Positions 45,769 to 55,066 of a stretch of 64,000 nucleotides of DNA are shown piece after piece. The position numbers and the translations under genes are program-made. The stretch lies in the NCBI GenBank assembly GCA_002425225.1, contig DILV01000018.1:67819-131818 (forward strand). The letters run 5' to 3'. The notes beneath the pieces are model-generated. The model saw only the letters and a list, made by a program, of their open reading frames with translations, was not told the DNA's origin and ran no database searches. This DNA is from Thiothrix sp. UBA5583. Its GTDB lineage: Bacteria; Pseudomonadota; Gammaproteobacteria; Thiotrichales; Thiotrichaceae. Each line of letters starts with the position of its first letter. Position 1 is the stretch's first letter.

Positions 45769-47186
45769 CCGTACTGGTCTGGTTTCGTCAGGACTTGCGC
45801 CTGACCGACAACCCAGCGCTGTATCATGCCTGCCGCACGGGCGAACCGGTCATCCCGGTATTCATTGACGACCCCTTGCCCACCTCGGTCAGCCAGTTGG
45901 GTTCTGCCAGCCGGGTATGGCTGCATCACAGCTTGCAAGCACTTACGCAAGACCTGCAAGCCAGCGGCAGCCACCTGATCCTGCGGCAAGGTTCCGCGTC
46001 AGTCATCCTGCCGCAACTACTGGCAGAAACCGGCGCAACCCGTCTGTACTGGAACCGCCTTTACGACCCCGCCAGCCTGCAACGCGACCGCCAGCTCAAG
46101 GAAAGCCTGCGGCAGGTTTGTGAAGTACGCAGTTTCAACGCCAGCCTGCTGAACGAACCGTGGGAAGTGCTGAAAGCGGATGGCACACCTTACAAGGTGT
46201 TCACCCCGTTCTGGCAAGCCATGTTGCGCTATGGCATCCAGCATCAGCCTCTGCCAGCCCCGGCGCAGATACCCGCTCCTGCACAGGTTCCAGCCAGCCT
46301 GCCGTTGGATTCACTGAAGCTGTTGCCGCACATCCGCTGGGATATTGGCATGATGTCCCACTGGCAGGTGGGGGAACGTGCAGCCCTGCACAAACTGCTC
46401 AATTTCCTGCCCATCGGTGGCAAGGATTATCAGCAAGCCCGCGACCTGCCTGCCCATTCCGGTACGAGCCGACTATCCCCACACCTGCATTTCGGTGAAA
46501 TCAGCCCGCGTCAGGTGGTATGGCTGGCAGAACAGTTTCTGGCGGAGAATGCCACCGCTGACAGTGGCGTGCGTCATTTCATCCGCGAAATTGGCTGGCG
46601 GGAATTTGCCTGGCACTTGCTGTATCACTTTCCACATACTGTTGAACGCCCGTTGGATGAGCGCTTTACCCGTTTTCCCTGGGCAGAAAATCATGAGGAA
46701 ATATTGATACGCTGGCAACGTGGGCAAACCGGCTACCCCATTATTGATGCCGGAATGCGCGAGCTGTGGCAAACCGGCTGGATGCACAACCGGGTACGCA
46801 TGATTGTGGCTTCCCTGCTGTGCAAAAACCTGCTGGTTCCTTGGCAGAAGGGTGAAAACTGGTTCCGGGATACACTGGTGGATGCCGACCTGGCCAGTAA
46901 TGTGTTGGGCTGGCAATGGACGGCAGGTTGTGGAGCAGATGCAGCACCTTATTTCCGCATTTTCAACCCGATCCTGCAAAGCCAGAAATTTGACCCGGAT
47001 GGTGACTACATTCGCCGCTGGGTTCCTGAACTGCGCGAACGTAGCAGCAAACAGATCCACTTGCCGCGTGAACCGGGAGAAAACAAGCAGAATTATCCTT
47101 TACCTGTAGTGGATTTCAAAGCCAGCCGGGAGCAGGCGTTAAGCCTGTTTGAAAAAATCAAACAACCATCTTTCAGGAAGACGTAG
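45765..47186 (+). CDS. phrB: Deoxyribodipyrimidine photolyase (class I)
   Basis: Repairs UV cyclobutane dimers with blue light using FAD and an antenna cofactor. The 473-residue protein has an N-terminal alpha/beta antenna domain (VWFRQDLRLTDNPAL) and a helical FAD domain with REIGWREFAWHLLYHFP. The signature WMHNRVRMIVASLLCK and WQWTAGCGADAAPYFRIFNP are also present. Length and motifs fit class I CPD photolyase rather than cryptochrome-DASH. It is coupled to the MerR gene by ATGA. Confidence 0.96.
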   Translation: MTVLVWFRQDLRLTDNPALYHACRTGEPVIPVFIDDPLPTSVSQLGSASRVWLHHSLQALTQDLQASGSHLILRQGSASVILPQLLAETGATRLYWNRLYDPASLQRDRQLKESLRQVCEVRSFNASLLNEPWEVLKADGTPYKVFTPFWQAMLRYGIQHQPLPAPAQIPAPAQVPASLPLDSLKLLPHIRWDIGMMSHWQVGERAALHKLLNFLPIGGKDYQQARDLPAHSGTSRLSPHLHFGEISPRQVVWLAEQFLAENATADSGVRHFIREIGWREFAWHLLYHFPHTVERPLDERFTRFPWAENHEEILIRWQRGQTGYPIIDAGMRELWQTGWMHNRVRMIVASLLCKNLLVPWQKGENWFRDTLVDADLASNVLGWQWTAGCGADAAPYFRIFNPILQSQKFDPDGDYIRRWVPELRERSSKQIHLPREPGENKQNYPLPVVDFKASREQALSLFEKIKQPSFRKT

Positions 47187-47247
47187 ATTTTCCCGGTACA
47201 TAAGTCTATATTTCAAACGACAAACACCAACAACGAAATATATCACC

Positions 47248-47865
47248 ATGCATATTTTGGTCATTTGCGGGTTTGAGGGGCTGAGGTTTTACACTACCAA
47301 CCTGTTGCGCGAGGCCGGGTTTGTCGTAACTGATACCGCCTGCTTAACCCAAGCCATAGCCAGTGTCTCAACCATCGGCGTCGATGCCGCCATCATCGGC
47401 CCTGCTGCTGTACCTGATGAAGAAGTCAGCCTGATTCAGAGCTTACGCCAGCATAACCTGTGGTTTCCGCTGATTGCGGTCAGCCGTTGTGAACGTTGGT
47501 CACATATTTCCAACCTGCTGACTGCCGGGGCTGATGAATACATCCAGGAACCCTTTACCACCGCATCCCTGCTGGGCAAGCTGGAAAAACTTTTGCATTA
47601 CAGCCCTTTGCGCAAGCCCCGCGAACTGAAACTCAATGCTGGATTCGGTACTATCCGCGTGCACAACCTAGGGCAACAGGTTTATATCAATGACACGCCT
47701 GCCAAGGTCAGCAGTTACGATTACCTGATGTTGAAATGCATTGCCCAGAACCTAGGGGAAGATGGCCTCACTCCGCATAACCTGCTGAGCCTGCACGCAG
47801 ACCAGCGTTGTGGTCGGGACATGGCAGAAGCTGCCGAACATCTGTTACAGCGTATCCACCCCTGA
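47248..47865 (+). CDS. Pseudo-response regulator (OmpR-like, degenerate)
   Basis: A 205-residue protein with an OmpR/PhoB layout but lost catalytic residues. In the receiver half (about 1-112) the acidic pocket reads ILVICGF, the phospho-acceptor position reads AAIIGPAAV with no Asp, and the usual Lys-Pro-Phe is EPF. AGADEY remains. The output half (about 130-205) retains the early part of a winged helix (KVSSYDYLMLKCIAQ) and ends soon after it. It probably works without phosphorylation, if it is functional at all. ATG at 47248; the longer frame overlaps phrB. Convergent with oppF. Confidence 0.7.
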   Translation: MHILVICGFEGLRFYTTNLLREAGFVVTDTACLTQAIASVSTIGVDAAIIGPAAVPDEEVSLIQSLRQHNLWFPLIAVSRCERWSHISNLLTAGADEYIQEPFTTASLLGKLEKLLHYSPLRKPRELKLNAGFGTIRVHNLGQQVYINDTPAKVSSYDYLMLKCIAQNLGEDGLTPHNLLSLHADQRCGRDMAEAAEHLLQRIHP

Positions 47866-47881
47866 GTCGCCACGCGACTGT

Positions 47882-48841
47882 TTACACCGCGTGGCAGGCA
47901 ACCTGTCGATCCCCCATCTCACGCAATGCCGGAATCTGTTCCCGGCATATGGACTGTACTTGCGGGCAACGGGTATGAAACACACAGCCTGAAGGCGGGT
48001 TCAATGGCGAAGGCAGTTCGCTTGCCCCCACTTTCACCTTGGCTAGCCGTACCCGTTCCTGTTGGGGATCAGGTAGCGGAATGGCATCCAGCAACAGGCG
48101 CGTGTACGGATGCAAGGGTTGCCGATACAGGCTTTCCGCTTCAGCAATTTCCATCACCCGCCCCAGATACAACACCAGCACCCGGTCGCTGAGTTCGCGC
48201 ACTACCCCAAGATCATGGGAAATGAACAACAGGGTCAGGTCACGTTCGCGCTTCAAACCAGCCAGCAACTGCACAACCTGCCGCTGGATGGATACATCCA
48301 GCGCACTCACTGGCTCGTCACACACAATTAGTTGCGGTTCGACTGCCAACGCGCGGGCAATGCCGATGCGCTGGCATTGTCCGCCGGAAAATTCATGCGG
48401 GTAACGGTTACGCATTCCGCTTTCCAGCCCAACCGCTTGCAGCAACTGGTCAGCACGCTGACGAATGGCAGCTTTGCCCCATTCTGGGCGCAAGGCCAAC
48501 ATGGGTTCCTCGATACAATCCCCCACGGTCATGCGCGGGTTGAGCGCATCTAGTGGGTCTTGAAAGATACATTGCACCGCACGACGATAGGTTTGCATCC
48601 CGTGCTGGTCATTTGGGTTCAGCAGTTTGCCCCGCCAGTGGATCTCACCTTGCGCAGGTGTAACCAGTTGCAGGATAGCGCGGGCAAGCGTGGATTTGCC
48701 ACAGCCTGATTCACCGACAATCCCCAGTGTTTCGCCAATTTGCAGGTCAAAGGAAACCTCAGACAACGCCTGCAAAACCTGCCCGGTTTTAAGGCGGAAA
48801 CGCACATCTAGGTTGTCGACGGCAAGCAAGGCTGAATCCAT
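47882..48841 (-). CDS. Oligopeptide/dipeptide ABC transporter ATPase (OppF/DppF type)
   Basis: Cytoplasmic ATPase subunit for peptide-type import. The 319-residue protein has Walker A GESGCGKST, signature FSGGQCQR, Walker B LIVCDEPVSALD and the H-loop LLFISHDLGVV. The C-terminal oligo/dipeptide extension has a Cys-rich CVFHTRCP motif, diagnostic of this subfamily. Its ATG overlaps the pgeF stop (TGATG); a GTG one codon earlier is an alternative. No permease, binding protein or second ATPase gene is nearby. Confidence 0.9.
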   Translation of the reverse strand: MDSALLAVDNLDVRFRLKTGQVLQALSEVSFDLQIGETLGIVGESGCGKSTLARAILQLVTPAQGEIHWRGKLLNPNDQHGMQTYRRAVQCIFQDPLDALNPRMTVGDCIEEPMLALRPEWGKAAIRQRADQLLQAVGLESGMRNRYPHEFSGGQCQRIGIARALAVEPQLIVCDEPVSALDVSIQRQVVQLLAGLKRERDLTLLFISHDLGVVRELSDRVLVLYLGRVMEIAEAESLYRQPLHPYTRLLLDAIPLPDPQQERVRLAKVKVGASELPSPLNPPSGCVFHTRCPQVQSICREQIPALREMGDRQVACHAV

Positions 48842-49578
48842 CACGCCATCCAGATCAGTGATGCCATGCGTCCGGTTTGCCCATCACGACGGTAGGAGAA
48901 AAAGCGTTCGCTATCGCTGTAGGTGCAAAGGTCGCCGCCATGAATCGCTGTAACACCAGCCGCATTCAGGCGCTGCCGTGCCAGCAGGTAGATGTCAGCC
49001 ATCCACTTGCCTGCATTGACTGATGGCTTGAAAGCCACTTCTGCCGCCACGTCATGCAGGATAAAGGCTTCGCACACTTCCGGGCCAACTTCAAAGGCAT
49101 CCGGGCTAATCGCAGGCCCCAGCCATGCCAGCAAGTCGGCAGGCTCGCATTGCAGGGATTCGATGGTACGTTCCAGTACACCAGCATCCAGCCCCCGCCA
49201 ACCGGCATGGGCAGCCGCCACACGGGTTCCGGCGCGGTCACAGAACAATACTGGCAAGCAATCTGCCGTCATCACCACACAGACCTGCCCCTTGCCAAAA
49301 GCGGTGGAAGCATCGCCGGTCGGGTAACAGGTTCCCACATCCATGCCACACACATCTACCCCATGCACCTGTTTGAGCCACAAGGGTTCGCTGGGCAATT
49401 GCAGGGTATCACCCACCATCATGCGATTGCGGGCAACGGCATAAGGGTTGTCGCCTACATGGTCGCCAAGATTGAGGCTGTTGAAAGGTGCTTCGCTCAC
49501 TCCACCGTGACGAGTGGTACAAACCGCGCGGATATTGGCAGGAACAGGCCAGGCGGGGGTAATCCAGTTCGGGTTCAT
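48841..49578 (-). CDS. pgeF: Laccase-domain protein PgeF (YfiH family)
   Basis: Family of peptidoglycan-editing and purine-nucleoside-acting enzymes, formerly called multicopper oxidase-like. The 245-residue protein has N-terminal TTRHGGVSEAPFNSLNLG, LKQVHG, MTADCLPVLF and AAHAGWRG, all family motifs with the His and Cys metal ligands. Its ATG overlaps the rluD stop by four bases, and its stop overlaps oppF. The rluD-pgeF order is standard, as in E. coli rluD-yfiH. Confidence 0.93.
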   Translation of the reverse strand: MNPNWITPAWPVPANIRAVCTTRHGGVSEAPFNSLNLGDHVGDNPYAVARNRMMVGDTLQLPSEPLWLKQVHGVDVCGMDVGTCYPTGDASTAFGKGQVCVVMTADCLPVLFCDRAGTRVAAAHAGWRGLDAGVLERTIESLQCEPADLLAWLGPAISPDAFEVGPEVCEAFILHDVAAEVAFKPSVNAGKWMADIYLLARQRLNAAGVTAIHGGDLCTYSDSERFFSYRRDGQTGRMASLIWMA

Positions 49579-50525
49579 GTATTTTCCTTACGCAGCAAAT
49601 TCAGTAATTCGCTCATGTCGTCTGGCAACGGACGTTCCCATTCCAGATAGTCACCACTGACCGGATGCACCAGCCCCAATCGGGTAGCGTGCAGTGCCTG
49701 ACGCGGGAAAGTCTGAAGTGCGGTGCGCAATTCATCACTGATACCGGCAGGCACACGTGGCCGCCCGCCATACACCTGATCCCCCACGATCGGCAGGTGC
49801 TTCCAGCTCAGATGGACACGGATCTGGTGGGTACGCCCGGTTTCCAGCGCCACCCGCAACAGAGTGTGATGGGGAAAACGCTCTTCTACCCGGTAATGGG
49901 TAATCGCTTGCTTGCCACTCTCGGTGACGGCCTGTTTCTTACGATCAACGTGATGGCGACCGATGTTGGCTTCGATGGTTGAACCGGCAACGACCTGCCC
50001 GGATACGAGGGCGAGGTATTCACGGCTGACATCGCGTTCCTGTAGCAATTCCACCAGTTTGGTATGGGCTTGCAGGGTTTTCGCAACCACCATCAGGCCG
50101 GTAGTATCCTTGTCGAGGCGGTGGACAATTCCGGCTCGTGGCAACATTTCCAATGAAGGAGCGTAATGCAACAAGGCATTGACCAGCGTTCCCGACCAGT
50201 TTCCCGCAGCGGGGTGCACGACCAGCCCGACAGGCTTGTTAATAACCAGAATGGCGTCATCTTCGTACACAATGTCGAGCGGAATGTCTTCGGGTGCGAA
50301 TTCTGTTTGCACCTCCTGTACGGCATTGATTATGATGGCTTCGCCACTGGTTAAGCGTTCCTTGGGTTTGAGGACTTTATCCTCTACCCGAATATGCCCC
50401 GCCTTGATCCATTTCTGGAGCTGGCTGCGGGAATACTGGGGGCACAGGCTGGCGACGACCTGATCCAGGCGATAACCGTCCATTTCGGGCGGGACGATGC
50501 TGATGATCTGTTGATTTTGAAGCAT
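49575..50525 (-). CDS. rluD: 23S rRNA pseudouridine synthase RluD
   Basis: Forms pseudouridines 1911, 1915 and 1917 in helix 69 of 23S rRNA. The 316-residue protein has an N-terminal S4 domain (about 15-75, SRSQLQKWIKAGHI) and a RluA-type catalytic domain with the active Asp in HRLDKDTTGLMVVAK. The late TGRTHQIRVHL is also present. It is divergent from bamD across a 63-base gap, the same arrangement as in E. coli, and heads an operon with pgeF and oppF. Confidence 0.96.
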   Translation of the reverse strand: MLQNQQIISIVPPEMDGYRLDQVVASLCPQYSRSQLQKWIKAGHIRVEDKVLKPKERLTSGEAIIINAVQEVQTEFAPEDIPLDIVYEDDAILVINKPVGLVVHPAAGNWSGTLVNALLHYAPSLEMLPRAGIVHRLDKDTTGLMVVAKTLQAHTKLVELLQERDVSREYLALVSGQVVAGSTIEANIGRHHVDRKKQAVTESGKQAITHYRVEERFPHHTLLRVALETGRTHQIRVHLSWKHLPIVGDQVYGGRPRVPAGISDELRTALQTFPRQALHATRLGLVHPVSGDYLEWERPLPDDMSELLNLLRKENT

Positions 50526-50588
50526 TCTTAATCCGGTTGAATACGCTATACTTGCAAACTCATTCTATCATCATGTGTTGTTAAGCAA

Positions 50589-51407
50589 ATGTCGATAACC
50601 ACAAAAAGACTCAAGGCCAGTGCTTATCTGGCGGGTATGTTGGCTCTCACGGCTGGTTTTAGTGGCTGTTCCATCATGTCCCAAACCACGTCGATCTTTT
50701 CCCAGACTGAAAAAGACCCTACTGAGGGCTGGTCTGCCAACAAGATTTACGTAACCGCCAAGGAAGCCCTCAACGCAGGTGACTACGAGCGAGCCATCAC
50801 CCTGTATGAAGCACTGGAAGCCCGTTACCCGCTAGGCCGTTTTGCCCAGCAGGCACAACTGGAAAAAGCCTATGCTTACTACAAGTACGACGAGGCCGAT
50901 TCCGCACTGGATGAAATCGACCGCTTCCTACGCATGAATCCCGGCAGCGAAAATGTGGATTATGCCCTGTACCTGCGTGGTCTGGTGAATTTCAACCGGG
51001 GCAGCAGCATCGTTGACCAAGTTTTCCCGCGCAGCATTGCCGATCTGGACAGCGTGCGCCAGAAAGAGTCATTCCAGGACTTTTCGCATGTCGTAACCCG
51101 CCACCCGAACAGCAAATACGCACCGGATGCCCGTTCCCGCCTGCAATACCTGCGCAACAGTCTGGCGGAATCCGAAGTCAATGTGGCGAAATACTACATG
51201 TTGCGTGGTGCGTGGCTGGCTGCTTTCAACCGGGCAGAATACGCTATCAAGCATTATCAGGGGTCGCCAGCCATTGCAGATGCATTGGAAATCAAGATTC
51301 AGGCTGCCCACAATCTGGGTAAAACCGATTTGGCGGCTGACAGTATGCGGGTCATGGAACTGAATTTCCCGCAACGTGCTGCTGCTTTGCAAAGTAAACT
51401 CCGCTAA
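50589..51407 (+). CDS. bamD: Outer-membrane assembly lipoprotein BamD
   Basis: Essential lipoprotein of the BAM complex that inserts beta-barrel proteins in the outer membrane. The 272-residue protein has a signal with lipobox FSGC (Cys about 27) and five TPR-like repeats (about 50-260), including YERAITLYEALEARYPLG and RHPNSKYAPDARSRLQYL, characteristic of BamD. It is divergent from rluD and followed by a 16-bp hairpin. Three outer-membrane barrel genes lie just downstream. Confidence 0.96.
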   Translation: MSITTKRLKASAYLAGMLALTAGFSGCSIMSQTTSIFSQTEKDPTEGWSANKIYVTAKEALNAGDYERAITLYEALEARYPLGRFAQQAQLEKAYAYYKYDEADSALDEIDRFLRMNPGSENVDYALYLRGLVNFNRGSSIVDQVFPRSIADLDSVRQKESFQDFSHVVTRHPNSKYAPDARSRLQYLRNSLAESEVNVAKYYMLRGAWLAAFNRAEYAIKHYQGSPAIADALEIKIQAAHNLGKTDLAADSMRVMELNFPQRAAALQSKLR

Positions 51408-51418
51408 AACATCGCGCT

Positions 51419-51454
51419 GAAGCTGGAAAAATAAACGGTTATTTTTCCAGCTTC
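51419..51454. terminator. Long perfect hairpin after bamD
   Basis: GAAGCTGGAAAAATAA (51419-51434), loop ACGG, TTATTTTTCCAGCTTC (51439-51454): 16 perfect pairs starting 12 bases after the bamD stop. U residues are inside the stem rather than after it, so it may terminate in both directions or protect the mRNA end. Confidence 0.65.
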
Positions 51455-51572
51455 CACTTATCGGAACATTATCCCCATCCCTCAGAAAATAATTTACATT
51501 ATAGGCATTAGCCTAAAAGCATAAAAACCTTGGCTAAACCCAAAACAATAATAAGCAAGGGGCTTTGCGAAA

Positions 51573-52175
51573 ATGATTTCACCAAAACTTTCCGGGATTA
51601 CCGCGCTGTTGTTGTGCGCCATGAGCGCTAACACCTTTGCAGCGGAGTCCTCCGCGATTTTCACCCCCATTGGCAAATCCGCCAGCAAACCAGACAACTA
51701 TTTGGGTGGCAGCATTGGTCAGTCATCTGCTGATGGCTTTTGTGATGCACTCCAGAACTGCGAAGACACTGACCAAAGCTGGAAGCTGTTTGGCGGTGTG
51801 CGTGTAAACGAGACTTTTGTGGTGGAAGGTGGTTACATCAACTTCGGCGATCACAAAGGGCAAGATACTGGCACAGATGTTTCCCGCTCCACTACTGCCG
51901 CCATGCTGGCTGGGGTGGCAGGCATTCCCGTGAATGAAGAGATCGAATTGTTCGGCAAAGCTGGCATTGCCCGTTGGAGTCAGGAACGTACCGATGCATC
52001 TGGCAAGTCAGACAGCAAAGGAACCAACCTGATGATGGGGGCGGGAGCCAACTATGATCTGGGTGACAACATGGGCATCCGCGCCGAATGGGAACGTTTC
52101 AAGGATATAGGCGATGCCAGCAGCAAGGGCGATGTTGATCTGCTGAGCGTCGGGGTGACTTTTTCTTCGTTATAA
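51573..52175 (+). CDS. Outer-membrane beta-barrel protein, tandem copy 1
   Basis: A 200-residue protein with a signal peptide (about 1-23, ending FAA). Alternating hydrophobic beta strands of an eight-strand OmpA/OmpW-like barrel follow. It shares with its two downstream neighbours a GGSIGxSSxDGxCDA-type opening with two Cys (CDALQNCED, likely disulfide), VVEGGYINFG, an ELFGKAGI strand and the ending SVGVTFSSL. The final residue is Leu rather than the usual Phe. Function unknown. Confidence 0.8.
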   Translation: MISPKLSGITALLLCAMSANTFAAESSAIFTPIGKSASKPDNYLGGSIGQSSADGFCDALQNCEDTDQSWKLFGGVRVNETFVVEGGYINFGDHKGQDTGTDVSRSTTAAMLAGVAGIPVNEEIELFGKAGIARWSQERTDASGKSDSKGTNLMMGAGANYDLGDNMGIRAEWERFKDIGDASSKGDVDLLSVGVTFSSL

Positions 52176-52209
52176 CAATAACCCTGCAACTGGGGTAATG
52201 AGGGCTTGC

Positions 52210-52881
52210 ATGAAAACATATCTTTCCTGCTCACTGGCAGGTCTTGCACTATTGCTGAATACCGCCCACGCTGGCGGTGGCTTGGAAGGCTTCGGCCTAC
52301 CATCCAACATGGATTTTTACGGTGGCGGCAGCATTGGCTCCTCCAGTGAAGACGGTGCATGTGATGCAGTCAACGGAACAACATCCTGTGAAGACTCTTC
52401 CACCGGCTACAAGATTTTTGCAGGCGCACGCCTAGCACCCACTGTTAACCAGAATACCCTACCAACCCTGGGTGTGGAAGGCGGCTATATCAATTTTGGC
52501 GAAAGCAGTGCGGAAGGTGTCATTCTGTCAGACAGGGGTTTTGTCATTGATAACAGCTCTTCCGAAAGCGAAACATCTGCGGCTTATCTTGCTGCGGTAG
52601 GTTATTTGCCCGTTGCGCCACGAACCGAATTGCTTGGCAAGGCAGGTATTACCTACTGGAGCCAGGATGGCAAAATTACCAGCGCAACAGGTGAAACACC
52701 ATCAACAACATCGTCCGAAAGTGGCATCGGTACATTGCTGGGTGTCGGGGCACAATACCAGATTAATGACAACCTGTCGGTGCGGGGTGAGTACGAACAG
52801 GCATTTGGTATCGGCAAGGATACCAGTTTCGCCACCGAACCCAAGATGATGAGCGTTGGCGCGGTCTTCTCAACCTTATAA
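52210..52881 (+). CDS. Outer-membrane beta-barrel protein, tandem copy 2
   Basis: Paralogue of the previous gene, 223 residues from the ATG at 52210 (a start four codons earlier exists). It has a signal peptide about 1-21 (AHAG). The shared parts are GGGSIGSSSEDGACDA with paired Cys, GVEGGYINFGESS, ELLGKAGITYWSQDG, GVGAQYQINDNLSVRGEYE and the end SVGAVFSTL. Extracellular loops are longer and Ser/Thr-rich compared with copy 1. It starts 34 bases after copy 1 and is probably co-transcribed. Confidence 0.8.
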   Translation: MKTYLSCSLAGLALLLNTAHAGGGLEGFGLPSNMDFYGGGSIGSSSEDGACDAVNGTTSCEDSSTGYKIFAGARLAPTVNQNTLPTLGVEGGYINFGESSAEGVILSDRGFVIDNSSSESETSAAYLAAVGYLPVAPRTELLGKAGITYWSQDGKITSATGETPSTTSSESGIGTLLGVGAQYQINDNLSVRGEYEQAFGIGKDTSFATEPKMMSVGAVFSTL

Positions 52882-52895
52882 CAAGAACAAAAGCC

Positions 52896-53537
52896 ATGAA
52901 AAAACAGCTACTGACAGCCTTGCTCTTTTGCATGAGTGGCAGTGTATACGCCAACGGTTTTTTCAGCCCTGGCATCAACACCGGCACAACACGCCCTCCC
53001 GGCTTCATGAATGGCACCAAACTGTACGCAGGCGGCAGCCTTGGCGCAGGCCAGCAGGGAGATGTCTGCAATGATCCATTTTTTAACGGTTCCTGTGATG
53101 ATAAGGACGTTGCCTGGAAAGTCTTTGGCGGAGCACGATTCGACCCTATGTGGGGAGCAGAAGCCGCTTACAACAAGCTGGGCACAACCAGCAAAACCGG
53201 CAATACCAGTGGCAGTTCTGCCGGACTGGAAAACGAGCTGACGGGCATCAGTGTTGCCGCTGTGGGTTACGTGCCGGTTGCTACCCAAATTGAAGCTTTC
53301 GGCAAGGGTGGGGCCATTTTCTGGGATCGTGAAACAACGCAAACAGCCGGTGGAGCAACCACCAGCAGCAAGGATGAGGGAACCAGCCCACTGCTGGGCG
53401 CAGGCGTGCAATACCAGGTCAATGACAACCTGCACCTGCGCGGTGAGTGGGAACACATGTTCAATGTCGGCTCGGATTCTGCCTATGAGACCGATGCCGA
53501 CCTGTATTCCATCGGCCTGATGTATTCCACCCTGTGA
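52896..53537 (+). CDS. Outer-membrane beta-barrel protein, tandem copy 3
   Basis: Third paralogue, 213 residues, signal peptide about 1-19 (VYANG). It keeps [16 protein letters not shown] with paired Cys, [28 protein letters not shown] and the end SIGLMYSTL, but has lost the GGYINFG strand motif seen in copies 1 and 2. It starts 14 bases after copy 2. It is the most diverged of the three. Function unknown. Confidence 0.8.
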   Translation: MKKQLLTALLFCMSGSVYANGFFSPGINTGTTRPPGFMNGTKLYAGGSLGAGQQGDVCNDPFFNGSCDDKDVAWKVFGGARFDPMWGAEAAYNKLGTTSKTGNTSGSSAGLENELTGISVAAVGYVPVATQIEAFGKGGAIFWDRETTQTAGGATTSSKDEGTSPLLGAGVQYQVNDNLHLRGEWEHMFNVGSDSAYETDADLYSIGLMYSTL

Positions 53538-53628
53538 AAACCTATCTCCCCCGGAAGGGCTGCATTGCAGCAACCTTTCCGGTAGAGTGGGGAGCGTTTT
53601 GGTCGCCACAGTTCTGAGGAGAAACAAT

Positions 53629-54327
53629 ATGGCACGTCAAGCTGATTTCATTGCACCTTCCATCCTGTCCGCCGACTTTGCCCGTCTGGGGGAAGAAGTC
53701 GTCAACGTACTGACTTCCGGCGCTGATATTGTGCACTTCGACGTGATGGATAACCATTACGTCCCCAACCTGACCATCGGCCCGCTGGTATGCGAAGCCC
53801 TGCGCAAGCACGGCGTGACCGCCCCCATCGACGTGCACCTGATGGTCAAGCCAGTTGACCGCATCATTCCTGACTTCGCCAAGGCGGGCGCAACCTACAT
53901 TACTTTCCACCCGGAAGCCTCCGAACACGTTGACCGCACCCTGCAACTGATCCGCAGCGAAGGCTGCAAATCTGGTATGGTGTTCAACCCGGCTACTCCG
54001 CTGTCGGTGCTGGAATACGTGATGGACAAGGTGGACATGATCCTGCTGATGTCGGTCAACCCCGGTTTCGGCGGGCAGAGCTTCATTCCGTCCGCACTCG
54101 ACAAACTGCGTCAGGCTCGCAAGATGATTGATGACTCCGGTCTGGACATCCGTCTGGAAATCGACGGTGGCGTGAAAGCCAGCAATATCCGTGAAATCAA
54201 GGAAGCGGGTGCAGATACTTTCGTGGCTGGTTCAGCGATTTTCAATGCAGCCAAAGCCACCGATCCGCAGCATTACAACAGTATTCTGGCGGAATTCCGG
54301 GCGCAATTGGCAGAAGCGAAGGTTTAA
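53629..54327 (+). CDS. rpe: Ribulose-phosphate 3-epimerase
   Basis: Interconverts ribulose 5-phosphate and xylulose 5-phosphate in the pentose-phosphate and Calvin cycles. The ATG at 53629 (GAGGAG upstream) gives 232 residues. The TIM-barrel motifs are [50 protein letters not shown] and [11 protein letters not shown]. It is followed by repeat copy F and then gph and trpE, the common rpe-gph-trp order. Confidence 0.97.
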   Translation: MARQADFIAPSILSADFARLGEEVVNVLTSGADIVHFDVMDNHYVPNLTIGPLVCEALRKHGVTAPIDVHLMVKPVDRIIPDFAKAGATYITFHPEASEHVDRTLQLIRSEGCKSGMVFNPATPLSVLEYVMDKVDMILLMSVNPGFGGQSFIPSALDKLRQARKMIDDSGLDIRLEIDGGVKASNIREIKEAGADTFVAGSAIFNAAKATDPQHYNSILAEFRAQLAEAKV

Positions 54328-54333
54328 GATAAA

Positions 54334-54377
54334 GAACCCCTCACCCCCAACCCCTCTCCCTCAAGGGGAGAGGGGTT
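54334..54377. repeat. C-rich palindromic repeat, copy F (half unit)
   Basis: Left end AACCCCTCACCCCC, one core palindrome, then GGGGTTAAG. It fills the 64-base gap between rpe and gph. Confidence 0.85.
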
Positions 54378-54391
54378 AAGAGAGAGAAATC

Positions 54392-55066
54392 ATGTTCAAA
54401 CCAAAAATGGTATTGATCGACGTGGACGGGACGCTGGTTGACAGCGTTCCCGACCTGACGTTTTGCGTCGATGCAATGATGCAGCAACTGGATATGCCGG
54501 TGCGTGGTGAAGCGGCGGTGCGCCAGTGGGTCGGCAATGGCGTGCAACGGCTGGTAGAACGCGCCCTGACCAACGATCTGGATGGAATGCCGGATGCCGC
54601 ACTGTTTGCACGCGCCATGCCGGTTTTCATGGACTTGTACGCAGAAAACACGTCTAAACGCAGTCGTCTGTATGACGGTGTGCTGGAGGGGCTGGATTTC
54701 CTGCAAGGTTGCAAGGGGCTGAAAATCGGCTGCGTCACCAACAAGGCTGCGCAATTCACCCACCCATTGCTGAAGGATCTAGGCATTTTCGACCGTTTCG
54801 AGATCATCATCAGCGGCGATACCCTGCCGGAAAAGAAACCGCATCCCCTGCCATTGCTGCACGCTGCCGAGGCATTGTGCGTAAAGCCGGAAGATGCAGT
54901 GATGATCGGTGACTCAAAGTCCGACGTAAAAGCGGCGCGGGCTGCCGGTTTCCAGATCATCTGCATGACCTACGGCTATAACCACGGCGAAGATATTCGT
55001 AACTATCACCCCGATGCTGTGATAGACTCGATGGCTGAATTCAGCAACCTGATTAGCTGCAACTGA
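54392..55066 (+). CDS. gph: Phosphoglycolate phosphatase
   Basis: HAD-family phosphatase removing phosphate from 2-phosphoglycolate, a product of DNA repair and of Rubisco oxygenation. The 224-residue protein has the HAD motif I DVDGTLVDSVPDL with both Asp, a helical cap, motif II VTNK, motif III Lys in KKPHPLPLL and motif IV MIGDSKSDVKAARAAG. Its stop codon overlaps the start of the Trp leader peptide (TGATG-like overlap at 55064-55068), tying it to trpE. Confidence 0.95.
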   Translation: MFKPKMVLIDVDGTLVDSVPDLTFCVDAMMQQLDMPVRGEAAVRQWVGNGVQRLVERALTNDLDGMPDAALFARAMPVFMDLYAENTSKRSRLYDGVLEGLDFLQGCKGLKIGCVTNKAAQFTHPLLKDLGIFDRFEIIISGDTLPEKKPHPLPLLHAAEALCVKPEDAVMIGDSKSDVKAARAAGFQIICMTYGYNHGEDIRNYHPDAVIDSMAEFSNLISCN

